From positions 1-64,000 of the forward strand of contig NZ_CANLZV010000016.1 of the NCBI RefSeq assembly GCF_947495665.1: 64,000 nt of DNA, given 5' to 3'. Positions 25,883 through 34,761 of this stretch are shown piece after piece. The notes under the pieces were generated by a model, which was given only the letters and a program-made list of their open reading frames with translations, ran no database searches and was not told the origin of the DNA. Position 1 is the first letter of the stretch; the number at the start of each line of letters is the position of its first letter. The position numbers and the translations under genes were made by a program. This DNA is from an uncultured Sunxiuqinia sp. Lineage in GTDB: Bacteria > Bacteroidota > Bacteroidia > Bacteroidales > Prolixibacteraceae.

Positions 25883-26758
25883 TTACTTCGAATGATTTTC
25901 CTGAAGGAATACTTCAGCTGTTAATTGCCCCAATTTATTCGCAGCCATCGGGCTATCGCCAGTCAGCAACTTGCGATCCTGACAGACCTTTCCGCTGGCC
26001 GTGCGATTGACTATCTTCATTCCTCGTTCCTTTAACTTTTCGCCAAACAACCAGGGCATTTTTCCCGGCAAATAACCTAAAGCGGGCAACAGTTTATCCA
26101 TCGAATCCGGGAAAGCAGCCAATTGGTATCCCTTTAAGACAAAGTTTCCCTGAGGCTCCTGCATGCCGGCTGCCAACAAAGCTGCCGGACCATGGCAAAT
26201 GGAGATCAGGTATTTATCTTCCGCCAAGGCCCACTCAATGACCCGTTTGACATCGGTATTTTGCGGCAATCCCAAAACAGCTCCATGTCCTCCGGGAATA
26301 AATACGCCCAGGTAAGGCGAATCTTCGAACAAGCCAGACTCCACAACATCGCGCAGGTCAAGCGGACGGACCAATTGGGCCTTGTTTTGCCGATAGATAC
26401 GCATCACATGCTCATCCTCTTCGGGCATGGCCCAGTGTTCCAGCTGCAACGGCTTCCCCGTTGGCGTCGCCAAGTCGAAACCAAAGCCAGCCTGCTCCCA
26501 GTGCAACAAAGGAACAAATAATTCAACCGGATGATTTCCGGTTTCAAACTGCTTCCCGTTCTGCATGGGCAGAAGCCCCTCTTCTGTTCCGATTACCAGT
26601 ATCTTCCGATTCTGATCCTCATTCCGGTTTTTATACCTCACCGGTTGATAATCCGTCGTACGCTTAACCGACAGCCTACTGGCTAATCTGGATGGCGTAT
26701 ACCGGTTGTCTCCACTACGTGTTGGAGCCGTTCCTAATAGGTTTTGAATTGTTTTCAT
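25883..26758 (-). CDS. hchA: DJ-1/PfpI family protein, Hsp31/HchA-like
   Basis: In the 291-residue protein the class-I amidotransferase-like fold has FIPGGHGAVLGLPQ, the nucleophile Cys in ISICHGPAALLAAG, and MPWLFGEKLKERG near the C terminus. These are characteristic of Hsp31/HchA, a chaperone and glyoxalase/deglycase acting on methylglyoxal-type damage. The N-terminal 45 residues (KTIQNLLGTAPTRSGDNRYTPS) match the HchA extension. Together with the nitroreductase and monooxygenase it suggests an electrophile-response group, perhaps controlled by the AraC gene upstream. Confidence 0.85.
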   Translation of the reverse strand: MKTIQNLLGTAPTRSGDNRYTPSRLASRLSVKRTTDYQPVRYKNRNEDQNRKILVIGTEEGLLPMQNGKQFETGNHPVELFVPLLHWEQAGFGFDLATPTGKPLQLEHWAMPEEDEHVMRIYRQNKAQLVRPLDLRDVVESGLFEDSPYLGVFIPGGHGAVLGLPQNTDVKRVIEWALAEDKYLISICHGPAALLAAGMQEPQGNFVLKGYQLAAFPDSMDKLLPALGYLPGKMPWLFGEKLKERGMKIVNRTASGKVCQDRKLLTGDSPMAANKLGQLTAEVFLQENHSK

Positions 26759-26988
26759 TGCTTAACGAATTAACTGAACTTTCATCGACCCAACAAAAGT
26801 ACCTCATTGGTCATGCATCTTGTTACTCCTGAAAGACCACTTGCTACTCCTAAAAGCTCAAATGGAGCCAATACTTCATGGCATAGACTAACGTATTCCT
26901 CGTCGTTCAAAGGGATCAAATCATCGAATACCCCTTGTTTAAAAAGAAGATTAACAACGATGTCCCGCTAAAGTTGATCAAGTTTGTG

Positions 26989-27948
26989 CTAAGGCTCAAC
27001 CTGGCTTGGGAGGATGCCAAAATGATTTTTAAACGCTTTGGAAAACTGACTTAAATTAGCATAGCCTAAGATGAACCCGGTCTCGGAAACCGTGTAAGTT
27101 CCCTTGGTCAAAATTTCCATCGCCTTGGCCATTTTGTTTTGCAGGTAGTATTGATACGGAGACGTGCCAAACACCTCTTTAAAAAGTCGTTTGAACTTTG
27201 TCAGGCTCATGCCGGCCTGCTCCGAAAGTTGCTCCAGCGACACTTCCGTAATCGGGTTGGCATCGATCGACTCACGCACTTTCATCAATTGCTCCAAATC
27301 TTTGTGATGAATGTTTGCCTTCGGCGGTGTATTTAAACGTCTCCGCTTTAACTTCACAAACAGGTAATCCAAAATCTGCAGGATGACCGAAATTGAAGTT
27401 AAGCGATCAGAATGCCGCAAGTCAATTGATTTAATCAGGTCTGAAAAACGGTAATCCAGGTTTTCGGAGATGTAAATGGGGCTGTTACATTCAAAGAAAT
27501 TGCACATCCCTGTTTCATCGACCAAAACATTCTCGTTCAACCATTTATGGGTGAACAGCAAATTGAAAATCCGAACCGGCTCATGCGCTTTGACCAGAAT
27601 TTGCGATTCTGTTGTTGCCGAAGTCAGCAACACATTCATGTTATCAAAGCCTAAAGTAAAGTTGTGCTCTTTCGATTTATGCTGAATTTGTGAGTTCGAC
27701 AGGTAAAAATCAACCAGAAACAATTCGTTTTTCTGATGAGGAATTCGGTTCAACTGCAGGTCTTCATTCAACTTAAAATCCATTTGTTGCGCCCACAAGC
27801 CCTCCTGAACCTTAAAATAAATTGACCGGCCATCGCCCATCTTCGGATCCAAGGTTATCTGATTTTCCTCGATAACCGAAGGAAGTTTCTGGGCCAAAAG
27901 CTCATACCACTCTTTGGGATCTGATAACTGATAATATATATTTCTCAT
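26989..27948 (-). CDS. AraC-family regulator
   Basis: The 319-residue protein ends in an AraC DNA-binding domain at about residues 215-319 (EVSLEQLSEQAGMSLTKFKRLFKEVFG and VSETGFILGYANLSQFSKAFKNHFG). The N-terminal 200 residues have no clear cupin match and are probably a divergent sensor domain. It is encoded upstream of, and in the same direction as, the HchA-nitroreductase-LLM genes, which are plausible targets. Confidence 0.88.
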   Translation of the reverse strand: MRNIYYQLSDPKEWYELLAQKLPSVIEENQITLDPKMGDGRSIYFKVQEGLWAQQMDFKLNEDLQLNRIPHQKNELFLVDFYLSNSQIQHKSKEHNFTLGFDNMNVLLTSATTESQILVKAHEPVRIFNLLFTHKWLNENVLVDETGMCNFFECNSPIYISENLDYRFSDLIKSIDLRHSDRLTSISVILQILDYLFVKLKRRRLNTPPKANIHHKDLEQLMKVRESIDANPITEVSLEQLSEQAGMSLTKFKRLFKEVFGTSPYQYYLQNKMAKAMEILTKGTYTVSETGFILGYANLSQFSKAFKNHFGILPSQVEP

Positions 27949-28210
27949 TAATCGCTTCTTTCAAACTAATCGTACACGCCCTTTCCGGCTTCACCCAAAA
28001 CTATACCAGTAAAATCAAACCACAGGGTATGTCCAAAAGGGCATTTGTATTTTTTATCTGACTATAACAACACGTGAGCCGTTCGGGTTCTCCAATTCTA
28101 TACCTGCGGAGCATTCCCCCTTTCCGGGAAGCTTGAATAAAGAGGTGTTTTTTATATATTTGGCGAACATAAAAAGCAAGTTTCTGTTATTAGAGGCTAA
28201 AAGCGATTGC

Positions 28211-28597
28211 ATGAAAAAACTGGTATCCATCGTATTCTCCATCTTCTATTTGACGCTGACCATAGGGCTGGCGGTCAATATGCATTATTGCCAGGGAGCG
28301 TTGGAATCAGTCGATTTATATGCCGCCAACGATTCGTGCTGCTGTGGCGATACCGGCCCCGATCAATCGTGCTGCCAGGACGAGGCCCAATTTTTAAAGC
28401 TCGACAATGAGCTCCGGCTTGTTTCCAGCCCGCGATTAGACATGCAGCCGCTGGTATTGAGCCTGTTGCCTGCGGAAGAGACCGATCAGGCATTGACGAC
28501 CGCACCAGCCCCAACCCACAGTCGGGCACTCACGCCCACTCCCCCTTTGGAGCAACCAGCCTGGCTGCTCTTTTGCTCACTCATTTACTACGGGTAG
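28211..28597 (+). CDS. HYC_CC_PP family metal-locus protein
   Basis: The 128-residue protein has a signal/transmembrane stretch (LVSIVFSIFYLTLTIGLAV) followed by NMHYCQG, then the double-cysteine segments DSCCCGDTG and QSCCQDE, and a proline-containing C terminus. This HYC...CC...PP pattern defines a Bacteroidota family always seen beside copper/heavy-metal genes. I chose the ATG at 28211, directly before the hydrophobic segment. It is probably a periplasmic Cu(I)-binding accessory. It is followed by an HMA protein and a TonB receptor. Confidence 0.8.
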   Translation: MKKLVSIVFSIFYLTLTIGLAVNMHYCQGALESVDLYAANDSCCCGDTGPDQSCCQDEAQFLKLDNELRLVSSPRLDMQPLVLSLLPAEETDQALTTAPAPTHSRALTPTPPLEQPAWLLFCSLIYYG

Positions 28598-28671
28598 TTC
28601 GAAACTGAACCCTTCAACGCGCTGTCATCCGGAAGGATTGACAGCGGATTCAAATTAATCGTATTACAAAC

Positions 28672-28818
28672 AACCAAGGCATCGAACATCCAATTATTGG
28701 GTATTTTTTCAGGCAGAACTGACTGTTACCAAGTAGCCGAGCCGGCGCTTTTAAACGGGTAACACCCCTGCTGAAAAGCCCCCAGATATCGGATAAATTG
28801 ATGGTCTATACCTTGGTT
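28672..28818 (+). promoter_or_regulatory. Candidate structured RNA leader of the HMA gene
   Basis: Five nested helices close on each other: AACCAAGG (28672-28679)/CCTTGGTT (28811-28818); CATC-c-AATT near 28687/AATTGATG near 28796; TTGGG near 28697/CCCAG near 28781; TTTTCAG-g-CAG (28706-28716)/CTGCTGAAAA (28768-28777); and TGTTACC (28724-28730)/GGTAACA (28758-28764). The outer helix ends 13 bp before the HMA start. I could not match it to a known riboswitch. A bulged DNA palindrome of mobile origin is the alternative. Confidence 0.5.
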
Positions 28819-28831
28819 CAAATTCAACTAA

Positions 28832-29194
28832 ATGAAACAGATCATAAAAACATCCTTATTCGTTGTTGCCGTTTTGTGCACCCTCAGCTTATCCGCCAAC
28901 GAAACCGCCAAAAAGAAGGTAACCACCCTGGAATTTAAGGTTTCCGGCGTATGCCAGATGTGCGAAAAGCGCATTGAAGAAGCCGCCTTAATCAAAGGGG
29001 TAAAGCTAGCCCAGTGGGACAAGAAAAAGCAAAAAATTAAAGTCATTTATCGTCCGGATAAAACCGATGAGTTAAGCATTCATAAAGCCATTGCCAAAGC
29101 GGGACACGACACCCAAAAGGTAAAGGCAACTGACGAAGCTTACCAAAAGCTGCATGATTGCTGTAAATATCGTGAAGGACAAGCAATTCACTAA
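28832..29194 (+). CDS. Periplasmic heavy-metal-associated (HMA) domain protein
   Basis: This 120-residue protein has a signal peptide (about residues 1-22, cleavage near LSANE). One HMA fold follows with the metal-binding motif VCQMCEKRIEEAAL (CxxC), continuing to YRPDKTDELSIHKAIAKAGHDT. Two further cysteines occur in HDCCKY near the C terminus. It likely binds Cu(I) or a similar soft metal in the periplasm and hands it to or from the TonB receptor encoded 11 bp downstream. Confidence 0.88.
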   Translation: MKQIIKTSLFVVAVLCTLSLSANETAKKKVTTLEFKVSGVCQMCEKRIEEAALIKGVKLAQWDKKKQKIKVIYRPDKTDELSIHKAIAKAGHDTQKVKATDEAYQKLHDCCKYREGQAIH

Positions 29195-29205
29195 CAACGA
29201 AGGAC

Positions 29206-31449
29206 ATGAAGCAGAGAAAATGGTTGCTTTTTCTGCTACTTTTCGCTCCTTACTGGGGATGGGCACAAGCGGCCCCCAACCAGGTAAGCGGGCAGGTAGT
29301 GGAAAACAGTGAAGACGGAAAAAAAGAACCGCTTGTTGGTGTGAATGTATACTGGGCCGGAACCACGATGGGCACCAGTTCGAATGCAGCGGGACGCTTT
29401 CAGCTCGAACGCACCGCGCAAACCAACCAATTGGTGTTTAGCTATGTGGGTTACCAAAACGATACCCTGACCATTGTGCCGGGAGAAGAGCCGGTGGTTG
29501 TTTTGAGCGCCTCGGTGGAGCTGGCTGGTGTGGATGTGGTGAAACGCCAAAAGACCACCACAGTTAGCATGCTTAACTCCATAAAAGTAGAGCAAGTTGG
29601 CGAAAAAGAGTTGCTGAAAGCGGCTTGCTGCAACCTCAGCGAGAGCTTTGAAACCAGCCCAAGCATTGATGTTTCGTTTACCGATGCGGTAACCGGCACC
29701 CGTCAAATTCAAATGTTGGGTCTGGCAGGCCCTTACGTGCAAATGACCCGCGAGAACATCCCCGATATGCGGGGTTTGTCATCCTTGTATGGTTTGCAGT
29801 TCATTCCGGGAACCTGGATTGAAAGCATTCAGCTGAATAAGGGAACCGGATCGGTGGTGAATGGTTATGAAAGCATTGCCGGACAAATTAACGTAGAGTT
29901 GCGCAAGCCGGAAGAGGCCGAGCGCCTGTACCTAAACTTGTTTGCCAACACCGAAAGCCGGCTGGAAGCCAACCTGAACCTGGCGCACCGGTTTAAAAAC
30001 GAGAAATGGTCAACGGCCTTGCTCTTGCATGGCAAAGACAATTCCAGCAAGCTGGATCATAACCACGATGGGTTTATGGATATGCCCATTAGCGACACCT
30101 ACACCCTTTTGAACCGGTGGAAATATTTCGGGGATGACGGATTGCGCTTTCAGGCCGGGGTAAAAGGAACCACGATGAACAACCAGGGCGGTCAGATGGA
30201 GTTTCGTCCGGAAGATGCCCTGACCACCAACGCCTGGGGCATGGACATGAAAATACGTCGGCTGGAAGGCTGGGCCAAACTGGGAAAGGTTTTTGAAGCC
30301 TATCCCTGGCGGTCAGTGGGCTTGCAGCTGGCGGGAAGCACGCACAAGCAAGACAGCTACTTTGGCTTAAACCGCTACGATGCCAGACAGCAATCAGGCT
30401 ATGCGAATTTCGTGTATCAAAGCATTCTGGGAAACACCAGGCATGAGTTTAAAACCGGCCTATCCTTTCAGTACGATCACTTTGATGAGCAGCTGAATGA
30501 TACCACCTTCAATCGTGAAGAAACGGTGCCCGGAGCCTATTTTGAATACAGCTACCTTCCTTCGGAACAACTTACGGTGGTGGCCGGACTGCGCGCCGAT
30601 TACCACAACCTGTTCGGCGTTTTTGTCACCCCTCGCCTGCACATTCGCTATGCTCCGTTTGAGCAAACGGTTATTCGTTTGGCTGCAGGGCGCGGGCAAC
30701 GCACCGCAAGCATCCTGGCTGAAAATACCGGGGTTTTAGCCAGCTCACGTCAGTTGATTTTCCAAGGGCAAAACAACGGAAACCCTTACGGTTTTGGACC
30801 AGAGGTAGCCTGGAATTTGGGGCTTAATCTTACCCAAAAATTTATGCTGGATTACCGCGAAGGCGCCGTCAGCATTGACTTTTACCGGACTGACTTTAGC
30901 AAGCAGGTGATTCTTGACCTGGAGCAAAGCCCCCAACAAGCCTTGTTTTACGAGCTGAATGGGGAGTCCTACTCCAACAGTTTTCAGGCACAACTGGACT
31001 ATGAAGTGCTCAGGCGCCTCGATATGCGACTGGCTTACCGCTGGTTCGATGTGAAAACCACCTATGGCGATCAGTTGCTTCAGAAGCCTTTGCAAGCCAC
31101 ACACCGGGCTTTTCTGAATTTTGGCTATGAAACCCAAAACCACTGGAAGCTGGATTACACGCTGAATTGGCAAGGGGAAAAGCGGATTCCCTACACCGGT
31201 TCAAATCCTGAAAACTACCGGCTGGCGGGCCATTCGCCTGATTTCTTCCTGATGAATGCTCAGATAAGCAAAACCTGGAATGAGCGATTCGAGCTTTATG
31301 TGGGTATGGAAAATCTGGCGGGCTACAAACAGCCCAACCCGATTCTGGCAAGCGATCAACCCTTCAGTCCGTACTTTGACAGCTCACTGGTCTGGGGGCC
31401 CATCTTTGGCCGGAAAACCTATTTCGGACTACGATTCAAACTTCATTAA
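29206..31449 (+). CDS. TonB-dependent receptor of a metal locus
   Basis: The 747-residue outer-membrane receptor has a signal peptide (to about residue 21), a carboxypeptidase-regulatory-like domain at residues 26-110 (VSGQVVEN, LVGVNVYWAGTTMGTSS), then a plug and beta-barrel ending in YFGLRFKLH. The plug contains KAACCNLSESFET, whose vicinal cysteines are typical of Bacteroidota receptors paired with HMA proteins and could contact copper. It is in an operon with the HMA gene (11-bp gap) and closed by a terminator. Confidence 0.9.
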   Translation: MKQRKWLLFLLLFAPYWGWAQAAPNQVSGQVVENSEDGKKEPLVGVNVYWAGTTMGTSSNAAGRFQLERTAQTNQLVFSYVGYQNDTLTIVPGEEPVVVLSASVELAGVDVVKRQKTTTVSMLNSIKVEQVGEKELLKAACCNLSESFETSPSIDVSFTDAVTGTRQIQMLGLAGPYVQMTRENIPDMRGLSSLYGLQFIPGTWIESIQLNKGTGSVVNGYESIAGQINVELRKPEEAERLYLNLFANTESRLEANLNLAHRFKNEKWSTALLLHGKDNSSKLDHNHDGFMDMPISDTYTLLNRWKYFGDDGLRFQAGVKGTTMNNQGGQMEFRPEDALTTNAWGMDMKIRRLEGWAKLGKVFEAYPWRSVGLQLAGSTHKQDSYFGLNRYDARQQSGYANFVYQSILGNTRHEFKTGLSFQYDHFDEQLNDTTFNREETVPGAYFEYSYLPSEQLTVVAGLRADYHNLFGVFVTPRLHIRYAPFEQTVIRLAAGRGQRTASILAENTGVLASSRQLIFQGQNNGNPYGFGPEVAWNLGLNLTQKFMLDYREGAVSIDFYRTDFSKQVILDLEQSPQQALFYELNGESYSNSFQAQLDYEVLRRLDMRLAYRWFDVKTTYGDQLLQKPLQATHRAFLNFGYETQNHWKLDYTLNWQGEKRIPYTGSNPENYRLAGHSPDFFLMNAQISKTWNERFELYVGMENLAGYKQPNPILASDQPFSPYFDSSLVWGPIFGRKTYFGLRFKLH

Positions 31450-31457
31450 ATAACAAC

Positions 31458-31490
31458 AAAGGCCGGAATTCCGAAAGGAGCCGGCCTTTT
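31458..31490 (+). terminator. Terminator of the metal-receptor operon
   Basis: AAAGGCCGG/CCGGCCTTTT stem with a 14-nt loop and T-rich tail, directly after the receptor stop. Confidence 0.85.
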
Positions 31491-31581
31491 TGTTTCTTCC
31501 ACTTTCGGAATTGAAAACTTATTTCCATTCTATTCCTTTTTAATGCATTTTTGCGGCCGAATAGTCATTGAAACACTCAAC

Positions 31582-31779
31582 ATGAACAATAAGTACGAAA
31601 AACACGCATGTGCCAACTGTGGGCAGCTGATTGAATGCACCCGAAGCATCTCGTGCCAGTGTCAGCAAATAACGATTCCGGAGCCTGCGCAGGACTTTAT
31701 TGCAGCCAGCTTTGACGGTTGCTTGTGCCTGGCTTGCATCAACAAGATTATTCGCCAGCTGGAAAAGGCATCTTCCTAA
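31582..31779 (+). CDS. Cysteine-rich CWC family protein
   Basis: The 65-residue protein has eight cysteines in the pattern HACANCGQLIECTRSISCQCQ and CLCLACINKI, matching the cysteine-rich CWC family, probably a small zinc-ribbon-like protein. I chose the ATG at 31582; an earlier in-frame start lacks the family N terminus. It follows the metal receptor but after a terminator, so it has its own promoter. Confidence 0.8.
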   Translation: MNNKYEKHACANCGQLIECTRSISCQCQQITIPEPAQDFIAASFDGCLCLACINKIIRQLEKASS

Positions 31780-31849
31780 TCGAATGATAAAGCTTCACTT
31801 AGATCAGACGCAAAGCCTGAAGCGCTGGGTCAAACCTGCTAAAAACACA

Positions 31850-31874
31850 AAAGCACCTCGTTGTGAGGTGCTTT
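31850..31874 (-). terminator. Terminator of the minus-strand membrane gene
   Basis: A perfect AAAGCACCTC/GAGGTGCTTT stem with a 5-nt loop. On the minus strand it is followed by a T-rich tail (TTTTGTGTTTTT), 47 bp after the end of the gene at 31921. Confidence 0.8.
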
Positions 31875-31920
31875 CGCATGATATAGTATTGTAAGGATGC
31901 TTACACATTCCTGACTATTC

Positions 31921-32589
31921 TTAGTCTTCTTTCACTTTATACGGATTCAGGAAAATCAGGAAAAATACAAAAGCGAACGACAATTCATGCAACTCACTTT
32001 CCTTCTTCAGCGCAATTAAAAGAACCATTACCGTTGATACAGCCATCAAAACAAGGTGCTGTGTTTTAGGTAGCGGTACACGAAACTGGTTGACCAGTCT
32101 TCTGACAAAGGCCACTTTTTTGACCAACAAGTGCGAGAAAACAAAGTAAACGATCAGCACCACAAACATCAAGCGCGAGAAAATCAGGATGTTAATATTT
32201 TGTCCGCCAACAATCAGGTTGTGCAAGTTGGTTTCTGCCTGTTTGTTGTGCTCTAAAAAGAACTCGCTGCTTTCAATGCCGAAAATACGCTGTCCCCAGC
32301 TAATCTCTTCACCCGCTGCAAAGAAAAATAAGAAAGCCATTGCTCCCCAGGTTAACAGCCAAAGTGGTTTTTTCAGCGTGCGGTACTGATAAACGCGGTA
32401 AATGCCAATGAAGCTGCAGAAAAGCAAAAATATTGCCGTAGGATACTCTACCGGGCCATCTTCCCGAACAAAGTCCCAGAAAGCTTCATGACTAACAAAG
32501 TGCCCCAGGTAATACCCATAAGCAATAAAAATAAGCAGTAGACTGCCCACCGCAATCTCAACACTTGTAATAAGTTTTCTTGTTTCCAT
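31921..32589 (-). CDS. Multi-pass membrane protein of unknown function
   Basis: This 222-residue protein has six to seven hydrophobic segments. A conserved-looking acidic/histidine block, FFFAAGEEISWGQRIFG followed by FLEHNKQAETNLHNL, lies between the third and fourth segments and could be a metal-binding active site like those of CREST-type membrane hydrolases. That relation is only a guess from motif style. It is monocistronic, between the CWC gene and the arsenic cluster. Confidence 0.6.
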   Translation of the reverse strand: METRKLITSVEIAVGSLLLIFIAYGYYLGHFVSHEAFWDFVREDGPVEYPTAIFLLFCSFIGIYRVYQYRTLKKPLWLLTWGAMAFLFFFAAGEEISWGQRIFGIESSEFFLEHNKQAETNLHNLIVGGQNINILIFSRLMFVVLIVYFVFSHLLVKKVAFVRRLVNQFRVPLPKTQHLVLMAVSTVMVLLIALKKESELHELSFAFVFFLIFLNPYKVKED

Positions 32590-32944
32590 TTTAATTATCT
32601 GCTAAAAATTAGAGTTCTTTTTGGTTTTCAGGCTTTAATCGCGTTCAAAATTCCCAGCGTCCAATTCTCTTGAACAGAATTTTAATCCGAGAAAAGCCAT
32701 CGACAAAAATATTACAATTATTCAGAGTAAAAAAGAAAGAGCTATTCTTTAGGGTCCGGTTAAAGTCATAGCCTGTTGCCAGCTATCGCTCCTGCGCCTG
32801 GCAAACCCATAATCACTTGTTTCCTCGTTCCCTTTGTGGGACAAAACATCAAACGCTAGCTACCTGACAAATAACAAAAAAGTTGATGCGACAATGATTT
32901 TTTTGGTCTAACGGTTTTCCGTTTCAAGCAAACACATTACCTTT
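32590..32944. other. Gene-free stretch before the arsenic cluster
   Basis: It separates two divergent genes. It must hold the promoter of the minus-strand membrane gene and that of the first arsR; TACCTTTG at 32938-32945 fits the TAnnTTTG -7 box directly abutting the operator. Nothing else was seen. Confidence 0.5.
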
Positions 32945-32962
32945 GTTCGTCAATCTACGAAC
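32945..32962. promoter_or_regulatory. ArsR operator 1, GTTCGT-N6-ACGAAC
   Basis: A perfect 6+6 bp inverted repeat overlaps the end of the -7 box and ends 8 bp before the arsR start, as in autoregulated ArsR/SmtB genes. Two further copies lie at 33287-33304 and 34762-34779. Confidence 0.8.
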
Positions 32963-32970
32963 ATGAAATC

Positions 32971-33270
32971 ATGAAAGAGAACCAGGTATTTACCGATGAG
33001 CAAGTGCAACTTGCCCGCTTTGCCAAAGCCATGGGGCATCCGGTAAGACTTTATGTACTGGAATTGCTGAACAGCCAAGCCTGTTGTTACAGTGGCGATT
33101 TATCCGAAGTGTTGCCCATTGCCAAATCAACCCTTTCGCAACATTTGAAAGAGCTGAAAGAGGCCGGCCTCATTCAAGGCGAAACCGAAGCACCCAAGGT
33201 GAAGTATTGCATCAACCGGGAAAACTGGCTCAAAGCGCAGGATTTGTTTCAAAAATTAATGAATCGATAA
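32971..33270 (+). CDS. arsR: ArsR/SmtB-family repressor 1
   Basis: This 99-residue winged-helix repressor has a recognition region VLPIAKSTLSQHLKELKEAGLIQG. A vicinal cysteine pair (Cys38-Cys39 in SQACCYSG) lies at the start of the alpha-3 region and could bind As(III), organoarsenicals or another soft ligand, though it differs from the classical ELCVCDL. It begins the arsEFG operon and should repress it through the three GTTCGT-N6-(A/G)CGAAC sites. It differs from the second repressor at 36732 in operator type. Confidence 0.88.
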   Translation: MKENQVFTDEQVQLARFAKAMGHPVRLYVLELLNSQACCYSGDLSEVLPIAKSTLSQHLKELKEAGLIQGETEAPKVKYCINRENWLKAQDLFQKLMNR

Positions 33271-33286
33271 AAAATTTAGTCTGATC

Positions 33287-33304
33287 GTTCGTATTTCCAC
33301 GAAC
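33287..33304. promoter_or_regulatory. ArsR operator 2, GTTCGT-N6-ACGAAC
   Basis: A perfect copy of operator 1 with the same 6-bp spacing, in the gap between arsR and arsE. It implies a second promoter that lets arsEFG be expressed apart from arsR. Confidence 0.8.
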
Positions 33305-33328
33305 ACCAGACATTAACAATTAGAACAA

Positions 33329-33607
33329 ATGGATTTTCAAAGTTTAAAACCAGTTCAACTGGAAATTAAAGTGCTGGGAACAGGTTGCGCTAAGTGCAGA
33401 GCCCTGGAAAAAGCAACCCGCGAAGCCGTTGCTGAAAGCGGCATCAACGCTACGGTAACCAAAGTAGAAGATATTGTAGAGATCATGAATCTGGGTGTCA
33501 TGAGAACCCCTGCTCTAATGATTAATGGTATCGTCAAAATCAAAGGAAAGGTGCCCGGTGTTTCTGAACTAAAAACCTTATTGGAACAACAAATACAAAC
33601 AAAATGA
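33329..33607 (+). CDS. arsE: Small thioredoxin-fold protein, ArsE-like
   Basis: The 92-residue thioredoxin-fold protein has the CxxC motif in LGTGCAKCRALEKAT and the cis-Pro strand MRTPALMINGIVKIKG. It matches the MTH895/redox-active-disulfide-2 family, of which ArsE is a member. With ArsF it was reported to support reduction of nitro-phenylarsenicals. It is cytosolic (no signal). Its stop overlaps the arsF start by 4 bp. Confidence 0.8.
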   Translation: MDFQSLKPVQLEIKVLGTGCAKCRALEKATREAVAESGINATVTKVEDIVEIMNLGVMRTPALMINGIVKIKGKVPGVSELKTLLEQQIQTK

Positions 33608-34038
33608 AACAACTAGCCCTTATTTTACTTATCACCCTGGGAGGCGGACTGCTGGTCGCCAATGCGCAATGTTGCAAACCTCAACTGGCTGAAAAAGCCA
33701 ATCAGCAAACGGCAGTGACACCACAAGCCGACAAAAGCGAAGTGAAAGCCTATTACTTTCATGCTACCCGGCGATGCGCCACCTGCGAAGCGGTTGAAAA
33801 AGTTACCCGGGAAGCATTGAAAGCCTATTATGGCGACCAGGTGAAACTTCAATCCATCGATCGCGAGAAAGACAGCAAAAACCCCTTACTCAAAAAATAC
33901 AAGATAAGCGGACAAACCTTGCTGATCGTGAAAGGCGACCAGGTAGAAAACCTGACCAACACGGCTTTTCTGAATGCGCGCACCAAGCCGGAGAAACTGA
34001 AAGCCAAACTCAAGGAGACCATCGACTCAATGAATTAA
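33604..34038 (+). CDS. arsF: Nitrophenyl-arsenical reductase subunit ArsF
   Basis: The 144-residue exported protein has a signal peptide (to about LVANAQ) followed directly by CCKPQ. A thioredoxin-like domain carries ATRRCATCEAVEKVTREALKAYY, and LLKKYKISGQTLLIVKGDQ forms the cis-Pro region. This is the ArsF family layout. ArsE-ArsF is thought to reduce aromatic nitro-arsenicals to amino forms for export by ArsG. It overlaps arsE by 4 bp and is 4 bp before arsG. Confidence 0.82.
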   Translation: MKQLALILLITLGGGLLVANAQCCKPQLAEKANQQTAVTPQADKSEVKAYYFHATRRCATCEAVEKVTREALKAYYGDQVKLQSIDREKDSKNPLLKKYKISGQTLLIVKGDQVENLTNTAFLNARTKPEKLKAKLKETIDSMN

Positions 34039-34042
34039 GCTC

Positions 34043-34744
34043 ATGGAATTATTGCAAAATCTGCTGGAAAACGCACAATTCCCCTTGCTGTCGGCCTTTC
34101 TGTTGGGACTGATGACAGCCATCAGCCCCTGCCCTTTGGCGACAAACATTACAGCCATTGGGTATATCAGCAAGGATTTGGAGAACCGGAAAACCGTTTT
34201 TTACAACGGGCTCATCTACACCCTTGGACGAGCCATCTCCTACTCCGCCCTTGGACTGCTTTTATTCATTGGTGCCGAACAGTTTCAGCTGGAAGGCTTC
34301 TTTCAGAGCTGGGGCGAAAAGCTACTGGGGCCCCTGCTCGTTCTTATTGGCTTAGTGATGCTTGGTGTGTTCAACTTTATCCGCATTCCGGGGCTTGGAG
34401 CACTTTCTGACCGTATGGAAGCCAAGGTGCACAAAAGTTTTTGGAGCGTTTTACTACTCGGAATGGTCTTTGCCTTGGCTTTTTGTCCTTACAGTGGCGT
34501 GCTTTATTTCGGCATGCTTATTCCCATGACCATCAGCAGTGCCTCCGGGCTGTATCTGCCATTAATATTTGCTCTGGGCACAGGGATTCCGGTCATTATC
34601 TTTGCCTGGCTCATTGCCTTTTCCATAGGCTCGCTCGGAAGTGTTTACAACAGAATGAAGATCGTTGAGACCTGGTTTCGCCGCTTGGTAGCCGTCTTAT
34701 TCATTGGCGTGGGTAGCTACTATACCTGGGCACTGTTTCTATAA
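34043..34744 (+). CDS. arsG: Aromatic arsenical efflux permease ArsG
   Basis: This 233-residue membrane protein has six hydrophobic segments and the DsbD/LysE-like paired motifs AISPCPLATNITAIGYIS and FALAFCPYSGVLYFG. These proline-flanked cysteines are characteristic of the ArsG family, which exports trivalent aromatic arsenicals. It completes the arsEFG module. A third operator separates it from the next permease. Confidence 0.82.
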   Translation: MELLQNLLENAQFPLLSAFLLGLMTAISPCPLATNITAIGYISKDLENRKTVFYNGLIYTLGRAISYSALGLLLFIGAEQFQLEGFFQSWGEKLLGPLLVLIGLVMLGVFNFIRIPGLGALSDRMEAKVHKSFWSVLLLGMVFALAFCPYSGVLYFGMLIPMTISSASGLYLPLIFALGTGIPVIIFAWLIAFSIGSLGSVYNRMKIVETWFRRLVAVLFIGVGSYYTWALFL

Positions 34745-34761
34745 AAAAATTTGAATCTATT

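Noticed and set aside
28672-28818. Cobalamin, TPP or manganese riboswitch
   Set aside because: The diagnostic boxes of these classes (for example the B12 box GCCACTG, TPP CTGAGA, or GGGGAGTAG) are absent, so I list it only as an unnamed candidate.
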